Assembly: GCF_017916325.1 (NCBI RefSeq)
Contig: NC_090146.1
Coordinates: 129,001-193,000, forward strand
Direction of reading: 5' to 3'
DNA length: 64,000 nucleotides
Origin: Leishmania martiniquensis
Lineage: Eukaryota > Euglenozoa > Kinetoplastea > Trypanosomatida > Trypanosomatidae
Position 1 is the stretch's first letter, and each line of letters begins with the position of its first letter. The translations under genes and the position numbers were made by a program. The notes beneath the pieces are model-generated. The model ran no database searches. It was not told the origin of the DNA and was given only the letters and a program-made list of their open reading frames with translations. Positions 1 to 11,054 of this stretch are shown here, in pieces.

Positions 1-233
1 TTGTTGGCCTCCCCGCGTCCGTTCGATGACGGGACTCCCCTCCCCTCTACCCCCCCCACACACACACAAACGCACGCTCCACCTCTGTATGCTGCTGGGT
101 GGCAGGCGCCGCCAACCGCACCGCGCAACATAGAGCTAGAACCTTTAAAGGAGGGGCAGATGCGCAGACAGTCGTAATGTGTACGCTAAGAGCAGCAAAC
201 GTCAAAACGAAGGCTGTAAGGAAGTTTTATGTG

Positions 234-842
234 CGCCAACGTGTGTCGACTCTCTCACTCACTGCCGTATGGAGCAAACGAGTCGAACTTCACTCCGCCC
301 CCCTTTCGGCCCGGCCTGCTACACGCCCAGTCGCGTGATGCGGAGTTGCCGTGGGCACGCGGTGCAGCAACGCAGCCTCAGCCATCGGAGCGCGGTCGCT
401 GCCTCGAAGCCGGCTCACGCGCCTTGTACGTTGCCTCACGGTCCCTCCCATTATGCCGGTCGCCGCCTGGCGCATCCCTCCTCCCCCCTCCCCCTCAGGG
501 AGGCTCAGGCCCTCCCCACCCCAGTAGACAGGGGGAGGGGGGTGCGCTGTTGCCACGCTGGCACCTCGCCCATCGCTTGGATGGCAGAAACATGCTCTCC
601 GCCGCAACACCACTCAGGAGCAGACCGCCGTCATCCGCGGCGGGGCATCGCGCTGGCCTCCCCCGCGTCGTAGGCACGTGGTCCTGCAGCTATCGGGGCT
701 CGTGCAGCGCGGAGAAGGGATAGGAGGGAGGACGAAGGAGGGGCTGGTCCGCCTTCGCGCACAGAGAGAGTGAGGTGGTGCACGTCTGAGGTGCCCCGCA
801 CGGAGGGGTGAGTGCCCCTCCCCTCCCGAATCTACCCTCTCC
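234..842. repeat. 609-bp direct repeat, copy 1
   Basis: Compared row by row, this block is identical to 3053-3661 at a constant offset of 2819 bases; identity stops sharply at both ends. It lies upstream of the USP-like gene while the second copy lies downstream, so the gene is bracketed by direct repeats. Six-frame ORFs inside it are short, overlap on both strands and match nothing, so I treat it as non-coding. Size and intergenic position recall the SIDER retroposon remnants common in Leishmania 3' UTRs, but I have not shown that relationship, and SIDERs are usually far more diverged from each other than this pair. Confidence 0.9.
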
Positions 843-1254
843 GTCGCTTCGGCCCCGTGCCAAGGCGCCGGTGCGGACCCGCCGTCCTCCCGCGTTTCGC
901 GAGCCTTTCCCTCCCCCAGCGATCATTACCGTTCGCGGGTTGCGCGCATCCGCCTCCTCACACCCCCCCTTTCGCTTACGGTGCTGCCCCAAGCACATTC
1001 CTGGACGCTGCATCCATTACATGCCCACACACACTCGCATGCACGTAGCACCACTTATGTACCGCCACCACTGCGACTGAGAAAGTTTAAAGAAAGGTGC
1101 CGTCTTCTCTCCTCTCCCTTTTGGGTGACAGCGAGCGGGACGTGGACAAGCGTATCCTCGCAACAACGAAGGCAACCGCACAGACACCTCTACGCACTGC
1201 AAGACTGCCTTGGAATCATCACCCTTTCTTGCGCCACTGTCTCCTCCGCGGCAT

Positions 1255-1270
1255 TGTTTCTCTCTTTCAG
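1255..1270 (+). promoter_or_regulatory. Candidate spliced-leader acceptor site
   Basis: A T/C run ending in TTTCAG lies 11 bases before the ATG at 1282. Polypyrimidine plus AG is the trans-splicing signal in trypanosomatids. The implied 5' UTR is very short, so an acceptor further upstream is also possible. Confidence 0.4.
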
Positions 1271-1281
1271 TCACCATCGCC

Positions 1282-2880
1282 ATGACGGAGCTTGTGCTCT
1301 GTGACGGCTCCGAGGGGTCTCTTCGCTCGATCGAGGTGGCGTGCGCCACCGGCTCAAACCTCTCATCGCCCATGTCGCCGAAGGAAGGCTTGCTCATCCT
1401 CGCTCACGTCTGGGATACCCCAACGACGCGGGCTAACGCCGTTGGCGCCAGCGGGCTAGGCAACACCCCCATGTCTTGCGCCAATGTAGTCACTGAAACG
1501 TTGCGGTTCATTCACACGAACAAATATCTGAAAGACAGAGTGCACTACACAATGGAGACGGCCTGCGCCTCGACCGTCTGGACCCGTGACAACGCCGACG
1601 GTGGCGCAGTAGCGGATGCCACCGCCGGGCCATCAAGTGGTGCCGCAGCTTCACAGGCTGCGCACGCTAGGGCTAGGCAGGCACAGAAGCACGCCTCATG
1701 TTGGGCCGGTGCAGGTGCGGCTCGACAGCGTTCCGACCACCGTCCGGTGCAGAAGCAGGCCGAGGCAGCGGTAGAGGTCTTGGGTGGGAGCAGCACCAGC
1801 ACTGGCAGCGGTGCTGCACCGGAGGGAGCGAGCGCGGTTGGCAGCATTCCAGAAAACGAGAAGAGAGCGATGGCGGTGGTGAAGTACGCCACCGCACGCG
1901 CGGAGCACCGCCACGTCGCTGCTCTCTTTCTCGGCGTCGGTCAGCGGCAAGAGGGGAAGGTGTATGCCCTCGGGGCAGTGGCGCGGCGCATCCTTCTTGA
2001 GCTACGCAGCCGCTACCCCCTGTATTACGTGAAAAAGGATGGTGTGAAGTGGCGCCCGGCGTTGACGACGACGACGGTGACAGCATCCGCACCGCCGGTT
2101 CGCTTTACAATCGTGGTGGCTGTGCCAGCAGGCCCCCGATGCGAGTCGGCCGCGGTAGTGGAGACGAGGTGTGGAAACGAGGAGGCTGCCCCCCAGACAA
2201 CAGCGTCGTCAGCGGCACCTCCACAGGTGCCAAAGGACGTACAGGCGGCAGTGGAGGCGACCGTACGATATGTTGAAAATCGCTGTGTTCGCCCCCACCA
2301 TGCGCCGCAGGTGGACCAGATCACGTTTGCTGTGATCGCCACGTCAAGCTCTCTAGATGGCGACAGCACCGGTGATGCAGATCGTATCGACGACGGTGGC
2401 GGCGTCGCTGCTGACGGTAAAGGCGACTCAGCACGCATCTGTCCACTAGAAGCCTTCAAGCGGTATCTCGAGACACTCCCGGTCATCACAAGCACCTCTC
2501 ATCCTCCTGCCACGGCGGCAGCGTTGCCGATGTTGCCGGTCGGCAGCGTCGACCCTGCTGAGCCACGAAAAGCAGACGAGGTTGAACCCCAGGGACCAGA
2601 GCATGGTGATACCGTGACGTTTGCGGGCGGCAACGCTAAAACTGAGCCCACGCCACGCGCAGCAGCCTCTCCGGTGACGGTCTGTGCGCTGAAGGTCTCA
2701 AAGAAATTCCCGTTCGTGAGCCTCGAAGCGACGCCGGAAGTGGCGCTCACGCAGATTGTAAAGCAGGTCGGTGCGCTGAAGCCTGAGGTACTGGTCATGC
2801 CGATATCCCTGGTGCCCGAGCCTCTGCAGCTTGCGCTTCTAGTCATGAGTACTCCCCACTGCGTCGTGCTCCCGCTCTGA
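1282..2880 (+). CDS. Universal-stress-protein-like, two-domain protein
   Basis: 532-residue protein. The first domain opens with a short hydrophobic strand followed by DGSEGSLRSIEVA, and near residues 205-240 has the USP-type ending in which a strand (AALFLGVG) is followed by a small-residue loop, GAVARRIL, and a strand. The last 70 residues (about 460-532) repeat the pattern: an alternating helix, EVLVMPIS and a terminal strand ending CVVLPL. USP domains are alpha/beta folds of the HUP class that often bind ATP; whether this one does is unknown because the phosphate-binding glycine loop is poorly kept. A long Ala/Ser/Gly-rich stretch (residues about 105-200) separates the parts of domain 1. 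The ATG at 1282 follows a splice-acceptor-like AG; the frame is open 72 bases further up. Function is inferred from fold resemblance only. Confidence 0.6.
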   Translation: MTELVLCDGSEGSLRSIEVACATGSNLSSPMSPKEGLLILAHVWDTPTTRANAVGASGLGNTPMSCANVVTETLRFIHTNKYLKDRVHYTMETACASTVWTRDNADGGAVADATAGPSSGAAASQAAHARARQAQKHASCWAGAGAARQRSDHRPVQKQAEAAVEVLGGSSTSTGSGAAPEGASAVGSIPENEKRAMAVVKYATARAEHRHVAALFLGVGQRQEGKVYALGAVARRILLELRSRYPLYYVKKDGVKWRPALTTTTVTASAPPVRFTIVVAVPAGPRCESAAVVETRCGNEEAAPQTTASSAAPPQVPKDVQAAVEATVRYVENRCVRPHHAPQVDQITFAVIATSSSLDGDSTGDADRIDDGGGVAADGKGDSARICPLEAFKRYLETLPVITSTSHPPATAAALPMLPVGSVDPAEPRKADEVEPQGPEHGDTVTFAGGNAKTEPTPRAAASPVTVCALKVSKKFPFVSLEATPEVALTQIVKQVGALKPEVLVMPISLVPEPLQLALLVMSTPHCVVLPL

Positions 2881-3052
2881 CAGTGTGTGTGGGGGGGAGG
2901 GGAGGGGGGAGGTAGAAGGGCTGCTGTACTGGTGAAGATCAGAGTGTGGCTCCCTTCGTTCCCGTGGCCAGTTGACAAGAAGTGCGTTGCACGCCGGCCC
3001 GTTTTGATGGCGTCTGTGTGTGTGTGTGTTGATGAATGCTCCTCTTACGAAT

Positions 3053-3661
3053 CGCCAACGTGTGTCGACTCTCTCACTCACTGCCGTATGGAGCAAACGA
3101 GTCGAACTTCACTCCGCCCCCCTTTCGGCCCGGCCTGCTACACGCCCAGTCGCGTGATGCGGAGTTGCCGTGGGCACGCGGTGCAGCAACGCAGCCTCAG
3201 CCATCGGAGCGCGGTCGCTGCCTCGAAGCCGGCTCACGCGCCTTGTACGTTGCCTCACGGTCCCTCCCATTATGCCGGTCGCCGCCTGGCGCATCCCTCC
3301 TCCCCCCTCCCCCTCAGGGAGGCTCAGGCCCTCCCCACCCCAGTAGACAGGGGGAGGGGGGTGCGCTGTTGCCACGCTGGCACCTCGCCCATCGCTTGGA
3401 TGGCAGAAACATGCTCTCCGCCGCAACACCACTCAGGAGCAGACCGCCGTCATCCGCGGCGGGGCATCGCGCTGGCCTCCCCCGCGTCGTAGGCACGTGG
3501 TCCTGCAGCTATCGGGGCTCGTGCAGCGCGGAGAAGGGATAGGAGGGAGGACGAAGGAGGGGCTGGTCCGCCTTCGCGCACAGAGAGAGTGAGGTGGTGC
3601 ACGTCTGAGGTGCCCCGCACGGAGGGGTGAGTGCCCCTCCCCTCCCGAATCTACCCTCTCC
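3053..3661. repeat. 609-bp direct repeat, copy 2
   Basis: Identical to 234-842 by eye, without gaps. It begins about 170 bases after the stop of the USP-like gene, so it may lie in that gene's 3' UTR. Flanking sequences of the two copies are unrelated, which fixes the edges within a base or two. No target-site duplication is obvious. Recombination between the copies would delete or excise the intervening 2.2 kb including the gene. Confidence 0.9.
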
Positions 3662-4265
3662 ATCGACTCTTCCCTTTGTTATCACGTGAGGTGCCTGGAA
3701 GGCGCTCCCAGGGAAGCGGCGCGTAGTGTAGCCATACGTATGTATATTAGAGCTTGCCAGCTGTCACTTGGCAGCGTCCGCACGAATGGCCACGCTGCTT
3801 CTGCGCGTCATGTATGGGGAGCTCCTAGCACGTGTCACGTGCGTATATAATATGCAAGCAAGCCAAAAGCAAGGCGATACGACCTCCTCATCTCCTCGCC
3901 CCCCTCGTCGACCGCGCTGTCGTAGTGACGTCGGTAAGGAACGATGGGCAGCAGGTGGGGGTAGTCAAGTTCGAAGCACCTGCCTCCGCAAGGCATCTGT
4001 CTGCTTGGCGTGCGGGTTCTTTCTGGCCGCACCCCCTCTCCCCCTCCCTGTGAAGAAGGGACGGCTCCTCGAAGCCTCCATGTGCCCTATGGTCGCGTGC
4101 GCGTACGCTTCTCCCCGCGGCGGCGCCCGACTGGAAGCACAACTGCTTTCCCTTCCCCCTCCCTGACCCTCTCACCGTACCGCCTCCGCCACCTCTCCTT
4201 CCCACTGACGGCGCCCGCTGATGCATAAATAAAAATACCCAACGCGGCTTTCTCTCTCTCTATGC

Positions 4266-4310
4266 GCACGCACATACACCCACACACATACACACACACG
4301 CACACACACT
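4266..4310. repeat. CA-rich microsatellite
   Basis: Interrupted (CA)n tract with CG and TA steps, in non-coding DNA. Confidence 0.85.
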
Positions 4311-5246
4311 CCGACGTTGTGGCTGTCTTTCTCCCCAAACGATGCGGCTGCCGCACGTGCGCATGAAACAGTGGCGTGTGTGTTTGACACCTTTTCCCCG
4401 ACTCACTCACTCACTCACTCTCACCTTTTTCCCTTTCATTTTTGTCTGGTCTCTCCCCTCACTGTCTCTTTTTTTTATCTCCCCTCTCCTCTTCTCCTCT
4501 CTCCCTCGTCTTCGTCGTCGTTCTCAGTCGTGCGGTGCGTCCATTCGACATAAACGCCATTCTCAGTGACGCCGTTTGTCGCGCGTACGCACCCTTCAAC
4601 AAAGAAACATACACATCACATCACATCACACCCCCGGACAAAAAAAGGGTGAAGTCGAAAAGCGAGGGACATTCTGATTGGCGCGTTTTTTCTGTTCGTT
4701 TATCTCTTCGTTAGACGTTGTTCGCTGTCTCGTCGTCGTTGCTGTTGTGTGATTGCCGCCGCCGCACACACACACACACATCGCGTGCCACTGTGGGGCC
4801 TCTCTTCCAATTTTTGGTGTCTGTTCTCTTATTACTACCCGGGGACGGTGTGCTTTGCTTGAGACAACCCCTCTCCCCACCACCACCCTTCCTCCCTCTC
4901 GGTGAATCGAATAGTCGCTCCGGCAGTGAGGAGGAGCCTCTTCCCTTTCCCACTGTACGTGCACAGGGGGAGGTCCACTTTCCGCTCTCGGCTCATCCCG
5001 ACCCCCTGCACACCACGAGCCCTCCCACCCACGCGCGCGCACACCCGCACCCTTATCAGCCCCCTCCCCCTCTCTGCAGTGCCCTTCTCCTTTACCCGTT
5101 CCGCAGAACTTCACATATATAACTCTATATATATTTATATACGCACGTGCATCCGTGTGAACTGTCAGCTCCTCAGCCCCCACCCCCATCCCCGCTCCCC
5201 TTGGCCAGCACCTCCTCTCGGTCCCCACCCCCCTCTCCTTCTTTAA

Positions 5247-5270
5247 ACATATATATATATGTGTGTGTAT
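5247..5270. repeat. (AT)n(GT)n microsatellite
   Basis: Alternating AT tract passing into GT repeats, in non-coding pyrimidine-rich DNA. Confidence 0.85.
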
Positions 5271-6977
5271 CGCTGTGCATCACGAGAGGGACGGAGCTAT
5301 TGAGGAAAAAAAAAGTTGGCCGTAAAAGAGCATCTCTGACCCACCCGAGGGCCCTTCGTAGGGTGCCACGGGCCGTCGCGTCTCTTTTTTCTTCTTCCTC
5401 CCTCACCACCATCACCGCCGCCGTTCATCTCAGCCCCTTCCGCAGAGTCACAGATCCATCCAATACGAAGCCAGCACAGCAGTCCCCCCCCTCCCCCTCT
5501 CTCTCCTCCTCCTCCTACACTTTCGCCTCTGCCTTCCTGTTAATATTGACGTGCTCGAGCGCGCGCATCTCTCCCCTCTCCTCCCTCCCTCTCCTGTGCG
5601 CTTCTGTCCTTGTTAGCGTATCTTGTTGTCATCGCTGTGGCTGCTGCGGCTTACCCCTTCCTCAATCATCTTCATCTTTGCTGCCTTCTCCCCGACCCAC
5701 CCCGCGCGAACTCCTCCCGTCTCCTCACGCACGCGCCACTCCATTAGCCCGTTGTGCTGTCTCTGTCTCTCTCCCTATTTGCCTCTCCTCAGTGCACATA
5801 TAATTATTTGTCTTTTTTTTGTTCTTGTGCAAGCTGACCATCCGTCCCAGCGGATTAGATCTTAGACTCGCGCGCACACACAGGTAACACGAGTGGAAAG
5901 GCAAAAAGCGAACGCGTCGCACCGTCGATACCACTCAAACTGTTTCCCTTTCTCCTCCCTCCCCCCCAGCGCCACGGGGCCACCCACCCCCACCCCCCTC
6001 CGGCATTCCTGCAGAAAAAGAAACGAGAGAGAGACAACTGCAGCGCAGCAGTCACGCGCGCCTTGAACACGCACGTGGCACTCTCTGTTGACCGCGCGGG
6101 TATCTGAGCCTTGTCGATAAAAAGGCGCCTCGCCTCGCTTTACTCTGCCTCTCGTTTGCTTCTTGCACGCAGGCATACCTGACGGTGAAGGGAACTGCAG
6201 CGTGTTGCCCCCCCACCCACACCCACTCCCCCTCCCTCTCTTGCCTTCTCCCCCTTTTCCTGGGCGGGGACGAGTGGTGTTGTCGCCCCTGTCATTATTT
6301 GTCTCTCTCCCTCTCTCTGTGTGTACGTGCGTGCGTGTTCTTCGCCCTCTTCCTATTTTGTCAAAGCCCTTCACTGACGTCGCCCTCAGAGGCGGCCACG
6401 GGGCAGGCACACGCCCTACGCGCCTGCGTCGATACCAGCAGTTGGTGAAGCAGTGACACTCCCAACCCTTTGCTTTTTCAAGAACCTATTGGCAACAGAA
6501 AACGAGCGGCACATTTTTTTCTTCGCTGTTCTCCCTCTGACGGTCTGAAAGCGTCGCACCATCGCGCCCCCTCCCCCTCTACGCACACCCTTTCGAGTGC
6601 TTGGTGACGGTCAGTAGAGAGTCGAAGCAAGCCCGCCGTGCACCTGCTGCAGATCCAATCAGAGACTATACGTGCTCGCCCGCTGCCCTCCCGCTCTTCT
6701 TCTGATCTCACTCTTTGGCTTCTCCGCAGAGGAAGAACGGGCGCACGAACGTGCACGCGCTGTCAGTGTGGGTGTGTCACCTCTTCCTCTTCTCCTTTGC
6801 TTGCTTGGTGCTCTTTTCTTGCTTTCTCTCCCCTGTGAGTCGCTTCCCATCACCCCGTCCCCTTCCCCCTCTCCCCTCCCCTCCCTCCCTTGTGCCGACG
6901 CAAGTCTCGCGCATCAGACTCCCCCGCTTCACTTTTCCTTCACCCCCTCCCTCCATCCCCCCCTCTTTCTCTCTGTC

Positions 6978-9900
6978 ATGGCATCCGTTGAAGAGCTCAT
7001 GGCGCCGGCGAGTGCGCCTGCGGCTCTTGAACCTGAACTCGTGCCTAGCGCGGTGACGAAGGCGATAGAAAACGTGGCCTGTACGGAGGCGGCACCGGCG
7101 TCTGCACCTGCTGAGATTCAAATCCACACACCGTATCAAGTCGAGTGTAGCACCCCGCGCCATCTCAAATCCCACGCTACCCCGGCTGCAAAGGCAAACG
7201 GTCACATCCACCGCGCGTCCTCTGCAAGCGCGGCCGCTGTCGTGACGAGCGGAAAGAGGCTAAAAAATGGCGTCGCCGGCGGATTGAATCTCGATGCACC
7301 AGCGAAGGTGCGCGGTCGGCCGTCCAAAACCTCGCGGCGCACCACTGCCGAGTTGCCGGCTGCCCGTAAGGACCTCTCCGCACCCCCTCCAGCTGCTCGA
7401 GCTGTGTCGGCGCAGCCGGAGTCCCGCGCGTCCAAAACTGAAGCTTCAGCAGAGAGGACGAAATTGTCTCGGCGGGTACCCGTGGGTGCCGCAGGCGATC
7501 TAAAGGGCAACGGAAGTGCAGCGAAGAACGGCCGTACCTCGGGTCAGCGCCGCACCCGCTTTGTGGATCCCTCGACCTCTGTGGACGGTGCTACAGAACC
7601 GGCTGCGGCAGCGCCGCAGCAGACGCGTAGGCGACGGATGTCGCCGCTGCAGCAGCGCCAGCGCCAGCGCCAGCGCCAGCGCCAGGTGCCGTCAGCGTCC
7701 ATTCCGCCTGCGTCCAATGGTGCCTCCACTGCTGCCGGGCATGCGGCGTTAGGTGCGCAATCAACCCCACAGCAATGCCAAGCCGCCGGTACTCCTCAGC
7801 GTGCCGCGGCTGTGGCGGAGCGCACCTGCCACGAGCCGCATCAGCAGGAGTGTATAGTGGGTACTGAGGCGCCACGTACAGCAGCCAAGATCGGCGCGCT
7901 TGAGCCAGCGCCCGTCTCCGCGTGTGCGCCTACCATAGAGGTGAACACGGAGGTTATGGCGTCCCCTCCCTCCCACTCGCCCGTCACAGTGGGCAGCCCA
8001 CAGCCAACATGCCCCAGCGACACCGCCGACGAGGATTCCAAGGTGAGGGACGACAGAGATGATGGCGCTGCGCCAGAAGCGGTGGACGTCGCCGCGCCAG
8101 CGGCCTTGGCCTCAACGATGGAAACGGCAGCCGCCATGACGGAGGAAACGGCCGTCTCTGTCGTGTCGCAGAAAGAGGTGATCACGGTCGCGGAGGTGCA
8201 CCGCGACAGTAAGCACATCGTCATCTCTCGCCCCTCTGTCAACCTGCGTGGGATGCGGATGGCTGACCTAGCACGTCCATCAGATGCATACAGGCTGGCA
8301 CTCCACCCGGCACAGCAAGGCGCCTCACTCGCCCGCCGCTCCCGCCAGCCGCGCAAGGTGCTGAACGTGTTCCTCACAAAGTACCCTCTCATCCGCAAGA
8401 TGGCGGAAGAGATGGGCTTCGATATCGAGACAACGGAGGATGAGCTGAACGATTACAAGTTCAACCTCTGCTGGAGCGATACGGTGCTGTCCCTCATGCG
8501 GCTCGTGCGGCTGAGCAACTGGCAGCGCACCAACCACTTCCCATCCATGTATCTCCTCTGCCGCAAAGGACACCTGGGCACAACGCTGGGGAAGCTACGC
8601 CGTAAGCTGCCCTCACACTTTGCGTACTACCCGCGCACGTGGTCGATGCGGAGCGAGCGGATGCAGTTCACGCAGTACATGACAGCCGTCCGCCAGCGTC
8701 GTGTCCTCAAGTACTTCATCCTGAAGCCGAACTCGGGCTGCCAGGGCCGCGGCATCATCGTGGCACGCGACCCCCTGACAGCGCTGGACGACCACACCCT
8801 AGACAACTACATTGTTCAGGAGTACGTGCACCGACCACTGCTGCTGGAAGGCAAGAAGTTTGACCTGCGCGTGTACGTGCTGCTCACCTCCATCCGTCAC
8901 CCGTCCATCTTCCTCTTCAACGACGGGCTCGTGCGCATCTGCACAGAGCCGTACGAGATCCCGAACGAGGAGAACGTGAAGCAGGCCTGCAAGCACCTCA
9001 CGAACTACGCCGTGAACAAGAAAAGCTCAGACTTCGTCTTCAACACGGATGTGGAGCACATGGACGTGGGCAACAAACGTAACTTCGGCTTCCTGAACCG
9101 TTGGCTTGCCGACGGCAGCCACTCGCCAGACCTCTTCTGGGACGAGGTCGGCTTCATCGTCGTGAAGACTATCCTCGCCGCTCAGCCGATGATCGCGAAG
9201 GTGTACGACTCGTGCTTCCCCACCGGCTTCAATGAGGGCTACTGCTGCTTTGAAGTGCTCGGTTTCGACATCCTGATCGACAGCAAGATGAAGCCGTGGC
9301 TCATCGAGGTCAACCACACCCCGTCCTTCGCCACGGAGACACCGCTAGACTTCGACATCAAGAGTAAGCTGATTTCAGAGGTCTGGAGCATCATCGACTG
9401 CAAGGCCACGGACTATGAAAAGGACCGGCAGCGGGAGCGCGACGAGTTTGCGAAGCGCAACATGCCGCCGTGGGCCAGCAACCACCCTCTCTACGGGAAT
9501 CAGCTGAGGAGGAACACCTCGCGCAGTGCTGGCGCCGACGACTTAGACTCATCACTCGACCACAGCCCCGTTGCAGCGGCCCATATGAACAGCGAGGAGG
9601 AGGTTCCACCGTACGTCCATGGCCGCCGCAAGTTTGAGGACACCAAGCTGAAGAATTTCAAACGCATCTATCCCTCCCCCAACTCCGATGTGCAGCTCGT
9701 CTACGACACAATTCAGAGCCTGGCCACGCTCGAGTCCGCCAACAGCCGCCTCTATTACAACAGTACCGTTGCCGCGCCTGTGCCGCCGCCGCCGCCGATG
9801 TCACCGCCGCCGCCGAGCGTTCGCGCGAACGCTGTGGTACCCCATCGCGCTCGTCCACCGTCCCTGGGCCCACTGCTGACAACCTCACGTATTACCGGCT

Positions 9901-11054
9901 CTAACGGCAGCCCCAACACACTCCTGCCGCAGCGCACAGCGGCCGCACTGATAACGCCAAGCGCCGCAGCAGCGACAGTGACACCGATAGACTCGGTCCC
10001 CAGCACCATTCTCGTCCCCTCTGGTCATGCCTTCATGAATCCTTCTGCCGGCGCGAACAGCGCAGCCGCGCCCCCCGCTTCTTACGTCACGCCAACGCCT
10101 TCGGCCGTACGTGAGGGCCACCCCACCGCCGCTTCCACTTTCAGGCTAATGGAGGATATGCTGCTGCTGCGGCGCCGCCGCCGCTCGTCGGACGCCCACA
10201 GCGGTGCGCCGGCACCGTCCTACACGTCAAATACCCGTAGCAGCGCCTCGCCGTCAGAGAGTGGCGTGACGGCGACCTCCACACCGGCCACCTCAAAGTC
10301 GGTGCGCGTCTACACGCCTCACCCCTCCCCCACTCACGTCAGTAAGGAGCAATCCTCTGAGCCGTCGCTGTTTTCACCGCAGCGCTCCGGTGTCAAGGAA
10401 GCAGCAGTAGAGAGCGCAGCAGCGAACGGGTCCAAGCCGCGCACCACTGAGATGCATCGCCTCGCCACCGAGAGTAAAACACCAGCGACAGCCATCATGA
10501 GCACGGCCACGCCGGTGAAAGATGAGAAGCCGGCTGCGGATATGATTGCAGCACCGGCCAACGTGGCCCCGCCGAAGAAGACGCCGATTAAGACGAGCAA
10601 GTTGGACGCAGCGCATGTGGCGACCAGCAACGGCCGCCCGGCAACTCAGCAGAAGGGCGTCGCGGCGGCGCTGAGCCCTGTCGCACCGCATCCCGCTGTC
10701 AACGGCACCCTCCGCGCTTCCGGCCGCTCGGTGCACGGGCAGAAGCTGATGACACCTTCGCCAGTCGAGCAGCCTAACGGTCCTGACCTGCCGCGCGCGA
10801 GCCGTCACGAACGCTCGCCGACCAGACGCAAGTCCGCCTCGCTGAGCAGCAGCACGCGCGACCTCGACCTTAGCGGTGCAGCGCACTCTTGTCAGAGGTC
10901 GAAAGATCGCGAGATGCACCCTATGCTGACGCACCCAGAGCCGACCGAGGAAGAGCTGGCGCGGCTGGCAACGCTGCAGGCGATGCTTGACTACGAGGCC
11001 GCCGCGGACCCGCCGCCGAACAACGATGATGATGACTACAATCTGACCGAATGA
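6978..11054 (+). CDS. Tubulin tyrosine ligase-like protein (probable tubulin polyglutamylase)
   Basis: 1358 residues. The TTL domain spans about 500-815: KPNSGCQGRG (from residue about 582, ATP-grasp lysine and glycine loop), VQEYVHRPLL, FDLRVYVLL, KHLTNYAVNK, GFDILID and EVNHTPSF (from residue 777, the metal-binding Glu-Asn motif). These match TTLL enzymes that add glutamates to tubulin tails, most like the TTLL6/polyglutamylase group. Substrate type cannot be decided from sequence alone. The first 450 residues and the last 540 are disordered Ala/Ser/Pro/Thr-rich, with a Gln-Arg dipeptide repeat near 7652-7688 and a polyproline stretch near 9778-9815. The ATG at 6978 was chosen because the upstream open frame translates a polypyrimidine tract. 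Likely role: modification of the axoneme or subpellicular microtubules (inference). Confidence 0.9.
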   Translation: MASVEELMAPASAPAALEPELVPSAVTKAIENVACTEAAPASAPAEIQIHTPYQVECSTPRHLKSHATPAAKANGHIHRASSASAAAVVTSGKRLKNGVAGGLNLDAPAKVRGRPSKTSRRTTAELPAARKDLSAPPPAARAVSAQPESRASKTEASAERTKLSRRVPVGAAGDLKGNGSAAKNGRTSGQRRTRFVDPSTSVDGATEPAAAAPQQTRRRRMSPLQQRQRQRQRQRQVPSASIPPASNGASTAAGHAALGAQSTPQQCQAAGTPQRAAAVAERTCHEPHQQECIVGTEAPRTAAKIGALEPAPVSACAPTIEVNTEVMASPPSHSPVTVGSPQPTCPSDTADEDSKVRDDRDDGAAPEAVDVAAPAALASTMETAAAMTEETAVSVVSQKEVITVAEVHRDSKHIVISRPSVNLRGMRMADLARPSDAYRLALHPAQQGASLARRSRQPRKVLNVFLTKYPLIRKMAEEMGFDIETTEDELNDYKFNLCWSDTVLSLMRLVRLSNWQRTNHFPSMYLLCRKGHLGTTLGKLRRKLPSHFAYYPRTWSMRSERMQFTQYMTAVRQRRVLKYFILKPNSGCQGRGIIVARDPLTALDDHTLDNYIVQEYVHRPLLLEGKKFDLRVYVLLTSIRHPSIFLFNDGLVRICTEPYEIPNEENVKQACKHLTNYAVNKKSSDFVFNTDVEHMDVGNKRNFGFLNRWLADGSHSPDLFWDEVGFIVVKTILAAQPMIAKVYDSCFPTGFNEGYCCFEVLGFDILIDSKMKPWLIEVNHTPSFATETPLDFDIKSKLISEVWSIIDCKATDYEKDRQRERDEFAKRNMPPWASNHPLYGNQLRRNTSRSAGADDLDSSLDHSPVAAAHMNSEEEVPPYVHGRRKFEDTKLKNFKRIYPSPNSDVQLVYDTIQSLATLESANSRLYYNSTVAAPVPPPPPMSPPPPSVRANAVVPHRARPPSLGPLLTTSRITGSNGSPNTLLPQRTAAALITPSAAAATVTPIDSVPSTILVPSGHAFMNPSAGANSAAAPPASYVTPTPSAVREGHPTAASTFRLMEDMLLLRRRRRSSDAHSGAPAPSYTSNTRSSASPSESGVTATSTPATSKSVRVYTPHPSPTHVSKEQSSEPSLFSPQRSGVKEAAVESAAANGSKPRTTEMHRLATESKTPATAIMSTATPVKDEKPAADMIAAPANVAPPKKTPIKTSKLDAAHVATSNGRPATQQKGVAAALSPVAPHPAVNGTLRASGRSVHGQKLMTPSPVEQPNGPDLPRASRHERSPTRRKSASLSSSTRDLDLSGAAHSCQRSKDREMHPMLTHPEPTEEELARLATLQAMLDYEAAADPPPNNDDDDYNLTE

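Larger units (their letters stand above)
1..1281. other. Intergenic region upstream of the USP-like gene
   Basis: Contains repeat copy 1 (234-842), a (CA)n tract near 57-70 and pyrimidine-rich stretches near 795-850 and 1095-1270. No ORF here has recognisable content. The segment nearest the gene ends in a pyrimidine tract and AG suited to spliced-leader addition. Confidence 0.6.
2881..6977. other. 4.1-kb intergenic region
   Basis: Apart from repeat copy 2 I see only low-complexity, pyrimidine-rich sequence: CA-rich microsatellite at 4266-4310, CT-rich runs at 4380-4510, 4860-5100 and 5440-5620, an AT/GT tract at 5247-5270 and more CT-rich DNA up to 6977. ORFs here are proline/serine/leucine-rich translations of T/C runs and have no domains. 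It is the longest spacer in the first half of the window. Confidence 0.6.

Noticed and set aside
4718..5803. ORFs of 110-220 codons in T/C-rich DNA
   Set aside because: Translations consist of Pro/Ser/Leu runs produced by pyrimidine tracts.
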